Positions 14,597-23,720 of a stretch of DNA of 34,426 nucleotides are shown one piece after another. Under the pieces are notes generated by a model that worked only from the letters and a program-made list of their open reading frames with translations, did no database searches and was not told where the DNA came from. The DNA comes from Anaerolineae bacterium (GTDB lineage Bacteria > Chloroflexota > Anaerolineae > Aggregatilineales > Phototrophicaceae): assembly GCA_013360465.1 (NCBI GenBank), contig JABWBO010000084.1, positions 1 through 34,426 on the forward strand, written 5' to 3'. The translations under genes were made by a program, and so were the position numbers. How positions within the stretch are numbered: the stretch's first letter is position 1; each line of letters opens with the position of its first letter.

Positions 14597-17158
14597 TCAT
14601 GCCAAATCGTAGTACCGGCGGATACCTTCTTTCATTTCCTCAATAAGTCCAGTAGACAAACCGAATCGTCGAGAGACTGTTCGGGTGTCGGTATTAAGGA
14701 ATGACATAGCATTCACGAATTCTCTTGACAGAGCTTCACCAACCGTATAATCGAGGCCTAAACGATTTAAAACGATCGGTGATAGAAATCTTGTACTGCT
14801 GTTCAATGCGCGAAGCGCGGAATTGTTGCGTAGCTGTTCGCGTAGTTGAATCAACAGATCGGATTTATCAGAGTACGAAACATATATTGCCCCATGCAAG
14901 TCAACTGGTACAGGTTGTGCATCGAGTTTCCGCAGCAATATTCGCGGACGATCGAAATATTGTTGCATTATCCCTAACTCAAGTCCTACGTTAAAATTCC
15001 GATCTGAGATCTCCGCCACGTACAAATGTGACCGCCTAATATGCTTATATACACTTCCAAAGACAGTTGGATCAAGCTGTTCTTCATCTGCGCGTACAAC
15101 TTGCCAGAAATTGGGCTTGTCTTCAAACACTTCTTTTAATGCGTCAAGAACGAAATCATAACCAGAAAATGGGATGGCTACAAAGCACGATACATGATCG
15201 GTTTTTTCCGCGTCTGCATCGTCGATATTAACCACTGAGTGTAAATCGCGGGATTGTCGAATTTCGTCAAGTTCCATCGTATTCGAGATAAGCAAATCAA
15301 CAACTTGATTAAACTGACGAACCATATCCTCAACCTTCTGGCGATTGAGAACACGAGTGCTAAGTAACAGCGAATTGTTCACTATAGCGGTCATCGCATA
15401 CTGAGCAACTGCTGATCGTAAATCAAGAGTTGTTAAACGCTGAATACTGGAGTTTTCCGCATTTAGGTAGAGAATTGTTGGCAGTGATGCTTGAGCACTA
15501 AGCGCAGTTTTGAGAAGCTTGCTAATGCTTGCAGGCAGGGAAACGTCTTCGCTCGCACTTTCAACTTCTTTGAACAGTTTCGCTTCTCGTGTCTGCATCA
15601 CTATGGCTGGCATATCTTCTGGGCGGAATCGAACTACCTCGACACTACTATTCTCCAAAATTCGTCGGAATTCAACCTCAAGCTGCATATACATCGTTTT
15701 GTCTTCAGGGGACAACGGGTAGAAAACTGAACGACCGGTTGGGTCTGTCATTTCCTTCAGTGTTATCGAATTGGCTGTCGCATATTTGCGTAGCAGTTCT
15801 TCATCGAGTGGATTTCCGGCGTTGATCACTACCAAGCCTTGCTTATCAGCTAATAGAAAATAGAGGATAGCACTGTTTTCATCAGTGAAATGCAAAATCT
15901 GGCCGCGATCACTGTCCGTGCTCGAATATCGGAAATATGTCTGAAGGTTCATCTCACCGCGATTTGTTTCGAATGGGATCATCTCAGCGATTTCTGAGAA
16001 GAAATCATCATCTGTGAGAGCCATAGCCTTAACCGATGTGCCGTGATAGCTTAACAATCGTTGTAATTTAGATGGGTCATGTTGTGCCAACGCCTTAAAC
16101 TCATCAACGATTACTCTACCTAGTGACTCTGCAAGTTCCGTTAACCTTGTGTTCTTAAATAGGCCTTCTCTATTCAAGGTCAGGGTTAAGTCAGGGGAAT
16201 CTAGCACACCTCCAACGAATTTTGCCCATGGTGGAAGCACCTCACGATTACCGGACTGCACAAACATGCCATTCTGGTAAACATCCACCGCACCTCTAGC
16301 TTGAAAATCTAGTGTTACGCGATTTGTAACGAATAAGGCACCTCGAACCCTTATCGGAACCGAAACCTCTACTGGTATTACGTGTAAGATGATGTCTTGA
16401 AACCGCCGGTTTAAAAACGAGTAATATTCCTCAAGTTTGGCCTCATTGTTTGAATACGCCCTTGCCCATGGGGGAGTAATGACGTTACATGGGGTTGTTT
16501 CCTCATCTAGATAGATCGGGAACTTCATGAAGTCAGCATACTTTCGTATTATCTTGCGAACATTATCAGGATTTAAAATCTCATTATCCTGATCCGTTGC
16601 GACGTATATGTTTACGATTGTGCCAATATCTCGACTTTCATCGCTCCGATCTGATCCATATAGGTCGCTGATCTTTCCGAGGGTGTAGCTTTTGTCACCA
16701 ATCGTAGACCATCGCCATGCAGGTTGGTTTTGTCTGAAACTGCGTGTAATGATTTCTACTTCATCTGCTACAACAAAGGCAGAAAGTAATCCGATTCCGA
16801 ACTGACCAATCAATGTGGATTCGGCCTGTCTACCTTTTTCTATGAGTTTAGCTCTGAATTCTTGTGTTCCGCTTCGTCCTATTGTTGCTAAGTACTCATG
16901 AATTTCAGTTTCGGTTAGTCCGGCACCATTGTCGCTGAACGATATTCTTCGACCAGTACGATCAATTCCGACTCTGATTCCTCCAAGAGGCGCATTCTGT
17001 CCTTCCTCCAAACGTCGTCGCTCAATGGCGTCATGCGCATTTTGAAGCATCTCTCGCACGAAGACATCAGTATCGGAATAGAGATGCTTTGCAAGCAGCT
17101 TAATAATCCCGCGAAGATCAATTCGAAAGTCATATGATTGAGGCACATTATTCGCCAT
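14597..17158 (-). CDS. Hsp90-like ATPase fused to TIR/nucleosidase-like domain
   Basis: An 853-residue protein with AGGAAA before its ATG. The N-terminal GHKL ATPase is intact: EMLQN (Glu36, Asn40), DNGAG (76-80) and GQFGIG (118-123). The Hsp90 middle domain follows, with VLPPWAKFVGGVLDSPDLTLTL and the catalytic-type Arg330 (LNREGL). Residues ~345-650 are helical and not recognised, replacing the usual dimerisation end. Residues ~655-775 (CFVAIPF, VVRADEE, AEISDRNFNVGLELG with Glu727) match the pattern of TIR-like or nucleoside-deoxyribosyltransferase-like domains often found in defence effectors. A ~65-residue helical tail ends the protein. Base composition is visibly AT-richer than the secretion genes around it. 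Partner: the TPR gene 18 bp upstream. A defence role with nucleotide or NAD cleavage is inference. Confidence 0.85.
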   Translation of the reverse strand: MANNVPQSYDFRIDLRGIIKLLAKHLYSDTDVFVREMLQNAHDAIERRRLEEGQNAPLGGIRVGIDRTGRRISFSDNGAGLTETEIHEYLATIGRSGTQEFRAKLIEKGRQAESTLIGQFGIGLLSAFVVADEVEIITRSFRQNQPAWRWSTIGDKSYTLGKISDLYGSDRSDESRDIGTIVNIYVATDQDNEILNPDNVRKIIRKYADFMKFPIYLDEETTPCNVITPPWARAYSNNEAKLEEYYSFLNRRFQDIILHVIPVEVSVPIRVRGALFVTNRVTLDFQARGAVDVYQNGMFVQSGNREVLPPWAKFVGGVLDSPDLTLTLNREGLFKNTRLTELAESLGRVIVDEFKALAQHDPSKLQRLLSYHGTSVKAMALTDDDFFSEIAEMIPFETNRGEMNLQTYFRYSSTDSDRGQILHFTDENSAILYFLLADKQGLVVINAGNPLDEELLRKYATANSITLKEMTDPTGRSVFYPLSPEDKTMYMQLEVEFRRILENSSVEVVRFRPEDMPAIVMQTREAKLFKEVESASEDVSLPASISKLLKTALSAQASLPTILYLNAENSSIQRLTTLDLRSAVAQYAMTAIVNNSLLLSTRVLNRQKVEDMVRQFNQVVDLLISNTMELDEIRQSRDLHSVVNIDDADAEKTDHVSCFVAIPFSGYDFVLDALKEVFEDKPNFWQVVRADEEQLDPTVFGSVYKHIRRSHLYVAEISDRNFNVGLELGIMQQYFDRPRILLRKLDAQPVPVDLHGAIYVSYSDKSDLLIQLREQLRNNSALRALNSSTRFLSPIVLNRLGLDYTVGEALSREFVNAMSFLNTDTRTVSRRFGLSTGLIEEMKEGIRRYYDLA

Positions 17159-17176
17159 TTGTTTCCTCTTTGTTCG

Positions 17177-18532
17177 TCAATCTGTACTTCTATCACTCAT
17201 GAAGTTGAGCAATAGTCTCAAGTCTTTTTGCAGGCTCTCTAAATCACGTTGCCGTGATTCGGCTAAGGGACGTGATTTCGCAAGGCTTGCGTACTTTGAT
17301 GCTCTATTGCACCACCGTATTCCGGATCGAATGTATCTTTTCACGGAGTCTCGCACATGAGTAGCAGGAAGCTCCCTGCCCAAATCGGTCGGTAGTTCCC
17401 ATGTTTCTGAGATTCCAAGTTGGAAACGAGCTTGCCAGAAACGCATCTGACAACACCGTCGATATGTCCAGTAGTGCAATTCTGAACTCGCAATACGCTT
17501 ATCAAGTAAACACATGCATGCAGCCGCGTGTTCGGCTTCTGCAAACTCACCTCTTCTTGAACACACCAAGCAATGAAAACTATATGCGCTCCGTAGGGGA
17601 GCTGGGGCATCGATTTGTTGAGCGACGGAAACCTCTAGCTTTGACAGCTCAGCAGCATCACTTAAATTATCAGTATAGAAATATACATCTCCCAACCCTG
17701 CAAGCACTCTACGACGTTCACCAAAGCCCAGATTAGGAATGCTGTTTGCTCGATCATATATTTGTGCTGCTTCACTATAGCGACGTAACATCACTAAGTA
17801 CTCGCCTACAAAACATAAATGGACAACCAGCCTAAATCCTGGACCGTCCATATCCTTCTCACGTGACGCAAGTGACAATTTCGCTTCTTCCAATGCATTC
17901 TGAAGTTGCCCTTCAAGCTCCAAAACATATGCTCTCTCGAATTGAAATCCATGTTTCCATTCAGGATGACCTGTACTCTCAATGAATTGAATTCCATCAT
18001 CCAACACTTCATGCAGAAGCTTTAAAGGGAATTCCGGTATTGTTGCAGCCACGTCAACTAAACTGCAAAACGCGCTGCAGATTATCCGTTCTGCGTTTTG
18101 GTCAAAAGTATTGCCAATTAACGTTCCGAACGGGCCAAGTCTATCGACTAGGTGTTTGATGTCATTTTCAAAACGCGTTTGTATTTTGCGGTCACTCGAT
18201 AGTGCGATTATTTGTGTGTATAGTGCCAGTGCCTCTCGCGTTTTGTTTGTCAGAGAATACACTTCGGCAAGAGTGTTTTTCGCTCCCAACTCAAGCGGCA
18301 ACACCTGAGTTGCCTCAGCGGCCCTTAGCAATCTAATAGCCAGTGTTTCTGCACTTCCCCACTTACCTGCTGCAATATGCTCCCGGACCTCGCGCGACAG
18401 CCTTGTGTACTCGATCCAGTAAGATATATCAGGAAATACCTCAGCGACTAGCGGGACTACTTCTGCAAAGTCAACGTTAAAATCAACGTTTTTAAACCAT
18501 TCGCGCAGTTGTTCAAGCGTTCCCCATTCCAT
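17177..18532 (-). CDS. TPR-solenoid protein, partner of Hsp90-like ATPase
   Basis: A 451-residue, almost wholly helical protein. TPR-like repeats are visible, for example GAKNTLAEVYSLTNKTREALALYTQ (written here only to the helix pair), LVMLRRYSEAAQIYDRA and RVLAGLGDVYFYTDNLSDAAEL. No enzymatic motif or membrane segment was seen. AAAAAGG lies eight bases before the ATG at 18532; a GTG at 18541 overlaps that ribosome site and is less likely. The gene ends 18 bp before the Hsp90-like gene, so they form an operon. TPR domains commonly dock on Hsp90 proteins in eukaryotes; here the pairing suggests a sensor or adaptor for the ATPase-effector (inference). Confidence 0.78.
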   Translation of the reverse strand: MEWGTLEQLREWFKNVDFNVDFAEVVPLVAEVFPDISYWIEYTRLSREVREHIAAGKWGSAETLAIRLLRAAEATQVLPLELGAKNTLAEVYSLTNKTREALALYTQIIALSSDRKIQTRFENDIKHLVDRLGPFGTLIGNTFDQNAERIICSAFCSLVDVAATIPEFPLKLLHEVLDDGIQFIESTGHPEWKHGFQFERAYVLELEGQLQNALEEAKLSLASREKDMDGPGFRLVVHLCFVGEYLVMLRRYSEAAQIYDRANSIPNLGFGERRRVLAGLGDVYFYTDNLSDAAELSKLEVSVAQQIDAPAPLRSAYSFHCLVCSRRGEFAEAEHAAACMCLLDKRIASSELHYWTYRRCCQMRFWQARFQLGISETWELPTDLGRELPATHVRDSVKRYIRSGIRWCNRASKYASLAKSRPLAESRQRDLESLQKDLRLLLNFMSDRSTD

Positions 18533-18592
18533 TGACTGCACCTTTTTGATTTGTTGCGATGGTACACAAAATCGGCACTCAGGGATCGATGC

Positions 18593-18651
18593 GCCTGTAG
18601 AGACTAAATGAAAAGTATGATACTAACCTCAGAGATTTTACATCTACAGGC
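18593..18651. promoter_or_regulatory. 9-bp inverted repeat flanking putative cargo promoter
   Basis: GCCTGTAGA at 18593-18601 and TCTACAGGC at 18643-18651 are a perfect inverted repeat with 41 bp between them. On the minus strand the interval holds TATCAT, a possible -10 for the TPR-Hsp90 operon. It may be an operator, a hairpin, or the trace of the cargo's insertion boundary. The whole 18533-18936 stretch has no other supported gene. Confidence 0.4.
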
Positions 18652-18711
18652 AACAAAACGCCCAATACTGCTGTGCGACATCTGCCTTTGAGAGTCTAAC
18701 TCGCGCCAAGA

Positions 18712-18797
18712 CCGGAATCCTCCATCGCCCAATGTACGATTCCTAACCTCAAACCGGAATCTTCCAGCGGTTCGGCACCCTCGCTTTGCTACCCTGA
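18712..18797 (+). promoter_or_regulatory. Promoter/operator block, copy B
   Basis: Second copy of the 86-bp block seen at 8345-8430. Boxes CCGGAATC start at 18712 and 18754, again 42 bp apart, with GTACGATTCC between and CTTTGCTA next to a TACCCT -10-like element. It precedes the VirB2-like, VirB3-like and VirB4-like genes, so both secretion blocks seem to be under the same control. Confidence 0.65.
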
Positions 18798-18936
18798 GAG
18801 CATGTCAGGGTGAAGCTTCGTCGTGCCGGATGACCCCACACGCATCAGCGCTCCGCCCCTGTGCGGCAGCCCACACGTCATGGCGCACGCCCCCTTCTCT
18901 CTGACGGTTTCGTCCCGATACGGAGGAACTACCCGC

Positions 18937-19176
18937 GTGAATCTCGCACAAGCCATTCAAGACCTGTTCAACGACATTCGGGATACGGCGCAGATCATCG
19001 CGCCTATCGCAGCCATCATCGGGTTCCTGGGATTGGGCATCATGTACATGGGGAGCAGCTGGCCCCTGATCTCCGACTGGAAGCGCGACAACCCAAAAGC
19101 CGCCAACCAGGTCGTGATCGGTCTGCTGTTCGTCGTCTTCGCCTCCAGCGTCACCGCGCTCATCTCCTTCGCCTGA
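18937..19176 (+). CDS. VirB2/TrbC-like small membrane protein (putative pilin)
   Basis: A 79-residue protein with two hydrophobic segments: IIAPIAAIIGFLGLGIMYMG and VVIGLLFVVFASSVTALISF, separated by a short charged loop (SDWKRDNPKAA). This is the usual layout of VirB2/TrbC-type pilins and of the small membrane proteins before VirB3/VirB4 in conjugative elements. I chose the GTG at 18937 because GGAGGA lies nine bases upstream. A longer frame from 18823 would add 38 residues with no such site and no sequence character, and is rejected. The next gene is VirB3-like, which supports the call. Confidence 0.72.
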   Translation: MNLAQAIQDLFNDIRDTAQIIAPIAAIIGFLGLGIMYMGSSWPLISDWKRDNPKAANQVVIGLLFVVFASSVTALISFA

Positions 19177-19242
19177 TCACGCTCGTCGGCAGCGCGGGGG
19201 CGCTCGACCAGCCTCCGCGCCTTTCATTCCTGGAGGCTGTCG

Positions 19243-19731
19243 ATGGCAGCGGATTTCAAATCACACATTCTCAGCCGTGACGAGAAAGGCTTCGGCGGCA
19301 TCCCCTTCAAGCGGCTGCTGCTGGGCGGCATCGGCGGCGGCTTTGCCTACACGCTGTTCCGTTTCGCGCTGCCTGATCTGGCTATCCCGGTGGGGGTCGC
19401 GGTCGCCATCTTCCTGATCGCGTCTACCGCTCCGCGCGGCGGCTTGCCGCTGTGGATGAGGCTGTGGCTGAACCTGCGCGGTGCGATCCTGCTGGCCGCT
19501 GCTCAGAACCGCACCGGATTGGCGGGTGAACTGGCGCGAATGCTCAGCCTGCCGTCCAACCTGGCGGCGCTGGATGCCGAGGTGGTGTTCGCGCCGCCTG
19601 CCGGAATGGTGGAGGTTGATCTGTCGGAGTGGGTGACGTTTGCCCGTGCTCGTGATCTGGATCGGGGTGATGGGCTGGTGTTCGTCAATGCACCTTTAGG
19701 TGCGCCGACGCTGGAAGAGGAGGCGCTGTGA
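19243..19731 (+). CDS. VirB3/PrgI-like membrane protein
   Basis: A 162-residue protein with an N-terminal soluble stretch, two close hydrophobic segments (RLLLGGIGGGFAYTLFRFAL and VGVAVAIFLIAST) and a soluble C-terminal half rich in Leu, Ala and acidic residues. This is the topology of VirB3/TrbD/PrgI proteins, which are encoded right before VirB4 and anchor it to the membrane. GGAGG precedes the ATG. The stop overlaps the GTG start of the VirB4-like gene (GTGA), so the two are translationally coupled, as expected for direct partners. Confidence 0.72.
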   Translation: MAADFKSHILSRDEKGFGGIPFKRLLLGGIGGGFAYTLFRFALPDLAIPVGVAVAIFLIASTAPRGGLPLWMRLWLNLRGAILLAAAQNRTGLAGELARMLSLPSNLAALDAEVVFAPPAGMVEVDLSEWVTFARARDLDRGDGLVFVNAPLGAPTLEEEAL

Positions 19732-21668
19732 GCCAGGTTCGCACGTTCCTGATCGAGCCATTCGACATCATGCTGCACGCCACCGAAGAGGGCGTCAACG
19801 CTTTGCAAGCGCGCTTCTCAACCTGGCTGCGGACGCTCTCCGACGAAGCGCGCTTTCTGTGCTGGCAGATGCCCGCCACGCTGGATACCAAGATCGCCGC
19901 CTTGAATGACATGGCGGAAACCATTGCCGATGAGCAGCGGCGCGATCTGCTGGTTGAATACCGCCGCGACTACGAGCGCATGAACCTGAGCGCCGAGTAT
20001 CAGCGGGCGCTGTGCGGGATGGCGCTGTGGAGTGATGGCACGACGCAAGCGTCAGCGCGAGCGCTGGCGGGCGGATTGATGTCGGCATTCGATACGCCGG
20101 TGACGGAGGCGGCGTTCCCGGCGCTGTTTGAGGGCCGCTACGAATTGCACGACCGTCCGTTCTGGCATCTCGCGCCATCGGGTCGTCCGGGTGGTCGTCC
20201 GTTCTGGGCGGTGCTGACTTCGTATGAATTCGCGCCTTCGACCTGGAACTTCTTCCGCCCGCTGCCACCCCTGCTCCGGCTCAACTTCCCGCTGGCGCTG
20301 GCGGTCGATATTCCTAAGACCTACGACCGCAATGCTGCCATCGATGCGATTGAGAACATCATTCAGGCGTATCAGGTGCATCTGGCAGGCGTGCGCGGGG
20401 AGGACTCGCGCTCGGTGCAGCGCGTGACCGACTGCCGCCGGGCGCTCCAGGAGATCAACAACGGCGATGCCCTGCATCTGGTGCAGATCGCCATCGCCGT
20501 GGCTGCCGACGATCTCGACACGTTGAAGGAGCGTCTGCAGGCGGTCATCAGCGAAACGCGAGCGTGGTTCAGTCTGCGTCAGGAGGTTGGAGAGCTGCTC
20601 TCGCGGGCGGTGGGCTTCTTCACGGCGCGCCGGACGAAAGACATCAACCTGCCGACGACGACCTGGCCGGTCACCTCACGCGAGCTGGCGCTGATGCTGG
20701 CACCGCTCGGCTATCGCAAGCTCTCGACCACCGACGGCGTGATGCGCGGGGAAGCGGTCGGTGCAGCGTATCCCGTGTTTCACAATTCCTGGAAGGACAA
20801 ACGCGCCACACATGAAATCTGGGTGGGCGTCAGCGGATTTGGAAAGACATTTGGAGTCAACTGCTACCTGACCCGCGAATACGCCGAGAATGGCATCCCC
20901 TTCGACCTGCTCGAACCGATGGGACACGGGCGGCATCTGGCGGAAGCCTTCGGTTTGCCTTGGTACATCCTGAGCGCAAAAGCGACCAAGCTCAATCCGC
21001 AGGATGTGATGTTCCCAACCTTACTCGAACAGGTCAGCCATACCACGCGCCTGTACGAGACGGTGCTGGGGCGGCCCTTAAGCGGCGGGCAGCGGGAGAA
21101 CCTCGAACGCGGACTGCTCGGCGAGGCGCTGGAGACGCTCTATCGCGGCTTTCCCGATCTGAACCGCGTTACACCCGATCTCGCGCCAACGTGCGAGACG
21201 GTCTGTGATGTGCTGGCGAGCCTGGGCGACAAGCCCGCCATTCAAGCGATTGCCCGCGATCTGGCGGATGAGATCGCGGGACTGTGTACCGGGTCAGGTC
21301 CGTGGTCGGCGTTCCTCAATGGCACGACCAATATCGACCTGACGCGCGGGGGGCGGGCGTGGATTCAGCCGCGCGTGTTCTCGTTCCATGAACTGGAAGG
21401 CGACCCGATTCTCCAGGCGCTGGCGTACACCCAGGTCTTGAGTGCTATCCGTCGTGACAGCCTGATCGACGAACAGCCCCGCATTATCGCCGTCGATGAG
21501 GTCTACCGCCTGATGCGTCATCCCTCGCTCTTGGATTTTCTGATCGAGGCGGCGAAGACCTTCCGAACACGGCGCAAAAAGGCCCTGATGGTTGATCAAA
21601 CACGGCGCAAAAAGGCCCTGATGGTTGATCAATGGATGCAGCACTCGCCGCAAGTTGTGGCGGGTTAG
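19728..21668 (+). pseudogene. VirB4-like secretion ATPase, C-terminally truncated
   Basis: A 646-residue frame with a GTG start. The N-terminal ~330 residues are the variable VirB4 domain. Walker A is GVSGFGKT (~residues 366-373) and Walker B is RIIAVDEVYRL (~585-595). VirB4 ATPases power assembly and substrate transfer of type IV secretion. The protein should continue well past FRTRRKKALMVDQ with a conserved Thr-Gln motif and C-terminal helices. Instead that 11-residue stretch is duplicated in frame, and the sequence ends after only 12 unrelated residues (WMQHSPQVVAG and stop), in DNA shared with the convergent recombinase gene. The sensor-like and C-terminal parts are lost, so activity is unlikely unless an intact copy lies elsewhere. 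Confidence 0.82.
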
Positions 21669-23622
21669 CGCGTTCGGCTTTGAATTCTTCCGTCCCCCGC
21701 CAGTGCGTATACCGTCCATAGGGTTTCTTACCCGCATAGGCGCTGCGCCAGTGCCCGTTCCCGTACTTATAGGCATAGCGTTCTTGCAGCGCCTTCCACG
21801 AATAATCGGGGAAGGTGCGAAGGATAATCCACTGATCGACATCCCCCTCAACCATCGTCCGCAGCTTTTCCAAATCGTCTTCTTCCCAGAAATAGCCGAG
21901 ACTCTTGTGGGTTGTGCTGCGACGTGAGGTTGTGCCGTCGCGCCAGCACACCACTGCCTGTTTGGTATGTCGGCTGATTTTGTTGACCTTCACGTAGTGA
22001 GCGAATGCCTCGAACAGCGCTCGCTTTTCTTCGCTCGGCACATCGTCCCATCGGGCAATGACCATCTCCAGTGCCGGACGTGCCTCGACCAGTGAGCGCG
22101 AGCGCTGTTTCCCCGACTCAATTCGCGCGAGTTCGGTCCGCAAATTGGCGATCTCGTAATCCGCCTTCTCGAAATGTGCCTGAGCGCGGGCGACCATCTC
22201 GGCATTGGAGAGCAGTCCCAAGCTGGCGATGATGTTGTCTTTCGCCGTTTCCGCCTGCCGGATCGCTGCCTTCAGCCGCCGCACCTCAGATTGATCGACA
22301 TTCTCAAAACTTGCCAGCGCTGCTGCCCACGCTGCCTCGTCAATGGTTGTCGCCCGCAGCCGTTCGAGCAGCATCTCGTCGATCAATCCGTCGAGGATGA
22401 ATGCGCGCAGTTTCCATACGGTTGAACGGTACGGATACTCATTGAGCACGTACTCGTACTTCTCGGCATGTGAATTCCAGATACCAGCCAGCCGTTTATG
22501 GGGACAGGCGGGCAAATCGTCGGTGTAGATCAACCCGGAATAGGTCGGCGGTTCGGCGCAGCGTTCCGCCTTATCATGCCGGATCCACGGGCGATACGGG
22601 ACGTAATCCGGGTTCGGCTCACCGTGAAAGTCGGTCGGTGAGAGGCGGTTGAAGGCATACATGAACAGATCAAGCGGGATGATCGGCTCGTGGTTGTTCC
22701 ACTGCACCACCGCACCCATATGCACCCAATGCCCGATATATGCGACATTGATGAGCATGTATTCCAACCCTGTATGGGACGGAGTCAGCTTGCCTGTGAC
22801 CAGCGAACGACGGTCGAGATGATCCGTCGCCTTGAATCCCTCTGGCACCATCCCCTCGACAATATCGGGGAAATACGGACCGTTGCGTTCGATAAACCGC
22901 CACGTCTGAAACAGGTTGCCGTTGTTCTCGCGGAACAACTCAAAGTAGCGCAGCGCCACATCAGCATACAAATCGAAGCGCTTGTACTTGCGGAAGTCGG
23001 GGTTGCGCTGCTCATTCACCTTCGCGCGGCAGTCCACCATGAAACCGGGGAGAATCTTGCGTCCCGACCACATACCACCGGCGCTCCGGCTGTGCCGCGC
23101 CTTGACCAAACGCCCCCGAATCTGGTATTCGAGGTAATCGGCGGCGCGCTGGGCTTCCTCGCGGAACATCTTAACATGCGACGATCCCATGATCGGGTGC
23201 GCGAAGTCGTAGACCATGCGCGGGGTCATCACCTGCACGTTGTGTGCCCGGCACGCTTCGATGAACTTGTTGGTCTCGATCATCGTCACGTCACGGAAGA
23301 AGCGATCCACATCTTGGGCGGCGACCAAGCCAATCTGCCCCGCTTCGATCATCTGCATGAGCTGCGTCATGCCTTTGCGTTCGTGAATCTTCTTGGTTCC
23401 GCTCACGGCGGCATCGGCATCGATCATATGAACATTCTCGCGTAACCAGCCGCGATCCAGCAGATGCTCGATCATGTCGATGGTTTGGAGCGTGGTTGAG
23501 ATGTTGCCAATCTGCCCTTCGGACGACTGGCGGTAGTAGACGGCTGCCGGGCGACCGAGCGGCAAGGGCTGTGCCTTGTACGGATCAATCGGCTGTTCAG
23601 GGCGTTTCAACGGACGCGGCAT
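21484..23622 (-). CDS. Large serine recombinase (third), chimeric C-terminus
   Basis: A 712-residue serine recombinase. The resolvase domain has VYYRQSSEGQ (nucleophile Ser in R-Q-S-S) and AAQDVDRFFRD. The Recombinase domain follows, then a coiled-coil region (VARAQAHFEKADYEIANL) and a C-terminal region with many Trp and Tyr. AAGGAGAA precedes the ATG. It is not closely similar to the pair at 3.2-5.9 kb. Its last ~60 residues are antisense to virB4, including the duplicated segment (DQPSGPFCAVF twice), so the native end was probably lost when it was joined to virB4. Inferred role: integrase of an element inserted into, or recombined with, virB4. Confidence 0.85.
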   Translation of the reverse strand: MPRPLKRPEQPIDPYKAQPLPLGRPAAVYYRQSSEGQIGNISTTLQTIDMIEHLLDRGWLRENVHMIDADAAVSGTKKIHERKGMTQLMQMIEAGQIGLVAAQDVDRFFRDVTMIETNKFIEACRAHNVQVMTPRMVYDFAHPIMGSSHVKMFREEAQRAADYLEYQIRGRLVKARHSRSAGGMWSGRKILPGFMVDCRAKVNEQRNPDFRKYKRFDLYADVALRYFELFRENNGNLFQTWRFIERNGPYFPDIVEGMVPEGFKATDHLDRRSLVTGKLTPSHTGLEYMLINVAYIGHWVHMGAVVQWNNHEPIIPLDLFMYAFNRLSPTDFHGEPNPDYVPYRPWIRHDKAERCAEPPTYSGLIYTDDLPACPHKRLAGIWNSHAEKYEYVLNEYPYRSTVWKLRAFILDGLIDEMLLERLRATTIDEAAWAAALASFENVDQSEVRRLKAAIRQAETAKDNIIASLGLLSNAEMVARAQAHFEKADYEIANLRTELARIESGKQRSRSLVEARPALEMVIARWDDVPSEEKRALFEAFAHYVKVNKISRHTKQAVVCWRDGTTSRRSTTHKSLGYFWEEDDLEKLRTMVEGDVDQWIILRTFPDYSWKALQERYAYKYGNGHWRSAYAGKKPYGRYTHWRGTEEFKAERANPPQLAASAASIDQPSGPFCAVFDQPSGPFCAVFGRSSPPRSENPRARDDASGGRPHRRR
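21566..21631. repeat. 33-bp perfect tandem repeat at virB4/recombinase junction
   Basis: Two adjacent identical 33-bp units (21566-21598 and 21599-21631), each containing CGGCGCAAAAAGGCCCTGAT. They keep both overlapping frames open (11 residues each). virB4-like sequence stops right after the second unit. This may be a duplicated attachment-site core or a slippage product. Confidence 0.9.
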
Positions 23623-23658
23623 GAGTCAATTCTCCTTTTCATTGTCTGCCTCCAATAC

Positions 23659-23704
23659 AAAACGCCCTGCTCCCGTGAGTGAAATTACGGCAAGAGCAAG
23701 GCGC
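23659..23704 (-). terminator. Rho-independent terminator
   Basis: On the minus strand CGCCTTGCTC-TTGCCGT pairs with ACGGGAGCAGGGCG across a short loop and is followed by TTTTGT. It ends the small gene at 23721-23918 before the recombinase gene, which therefore probably has its own promoter or depends on read-through. Confidence 0.6.
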
Positions 23705-23720
23705 TTGATATACAATGCGT

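Noticed and set aside
21566-21631. Start of a CRISPR or longer repeat array
   Set aside because: Only two directly abutting units with no spacers.
22690-23445. Plus-strand open frame of 251 codons opposite the third recombinase
   Set aside because: Low-complexity His/Val/Leu mix with no ribosome site or motif; the recombinase on the other strand is certain.
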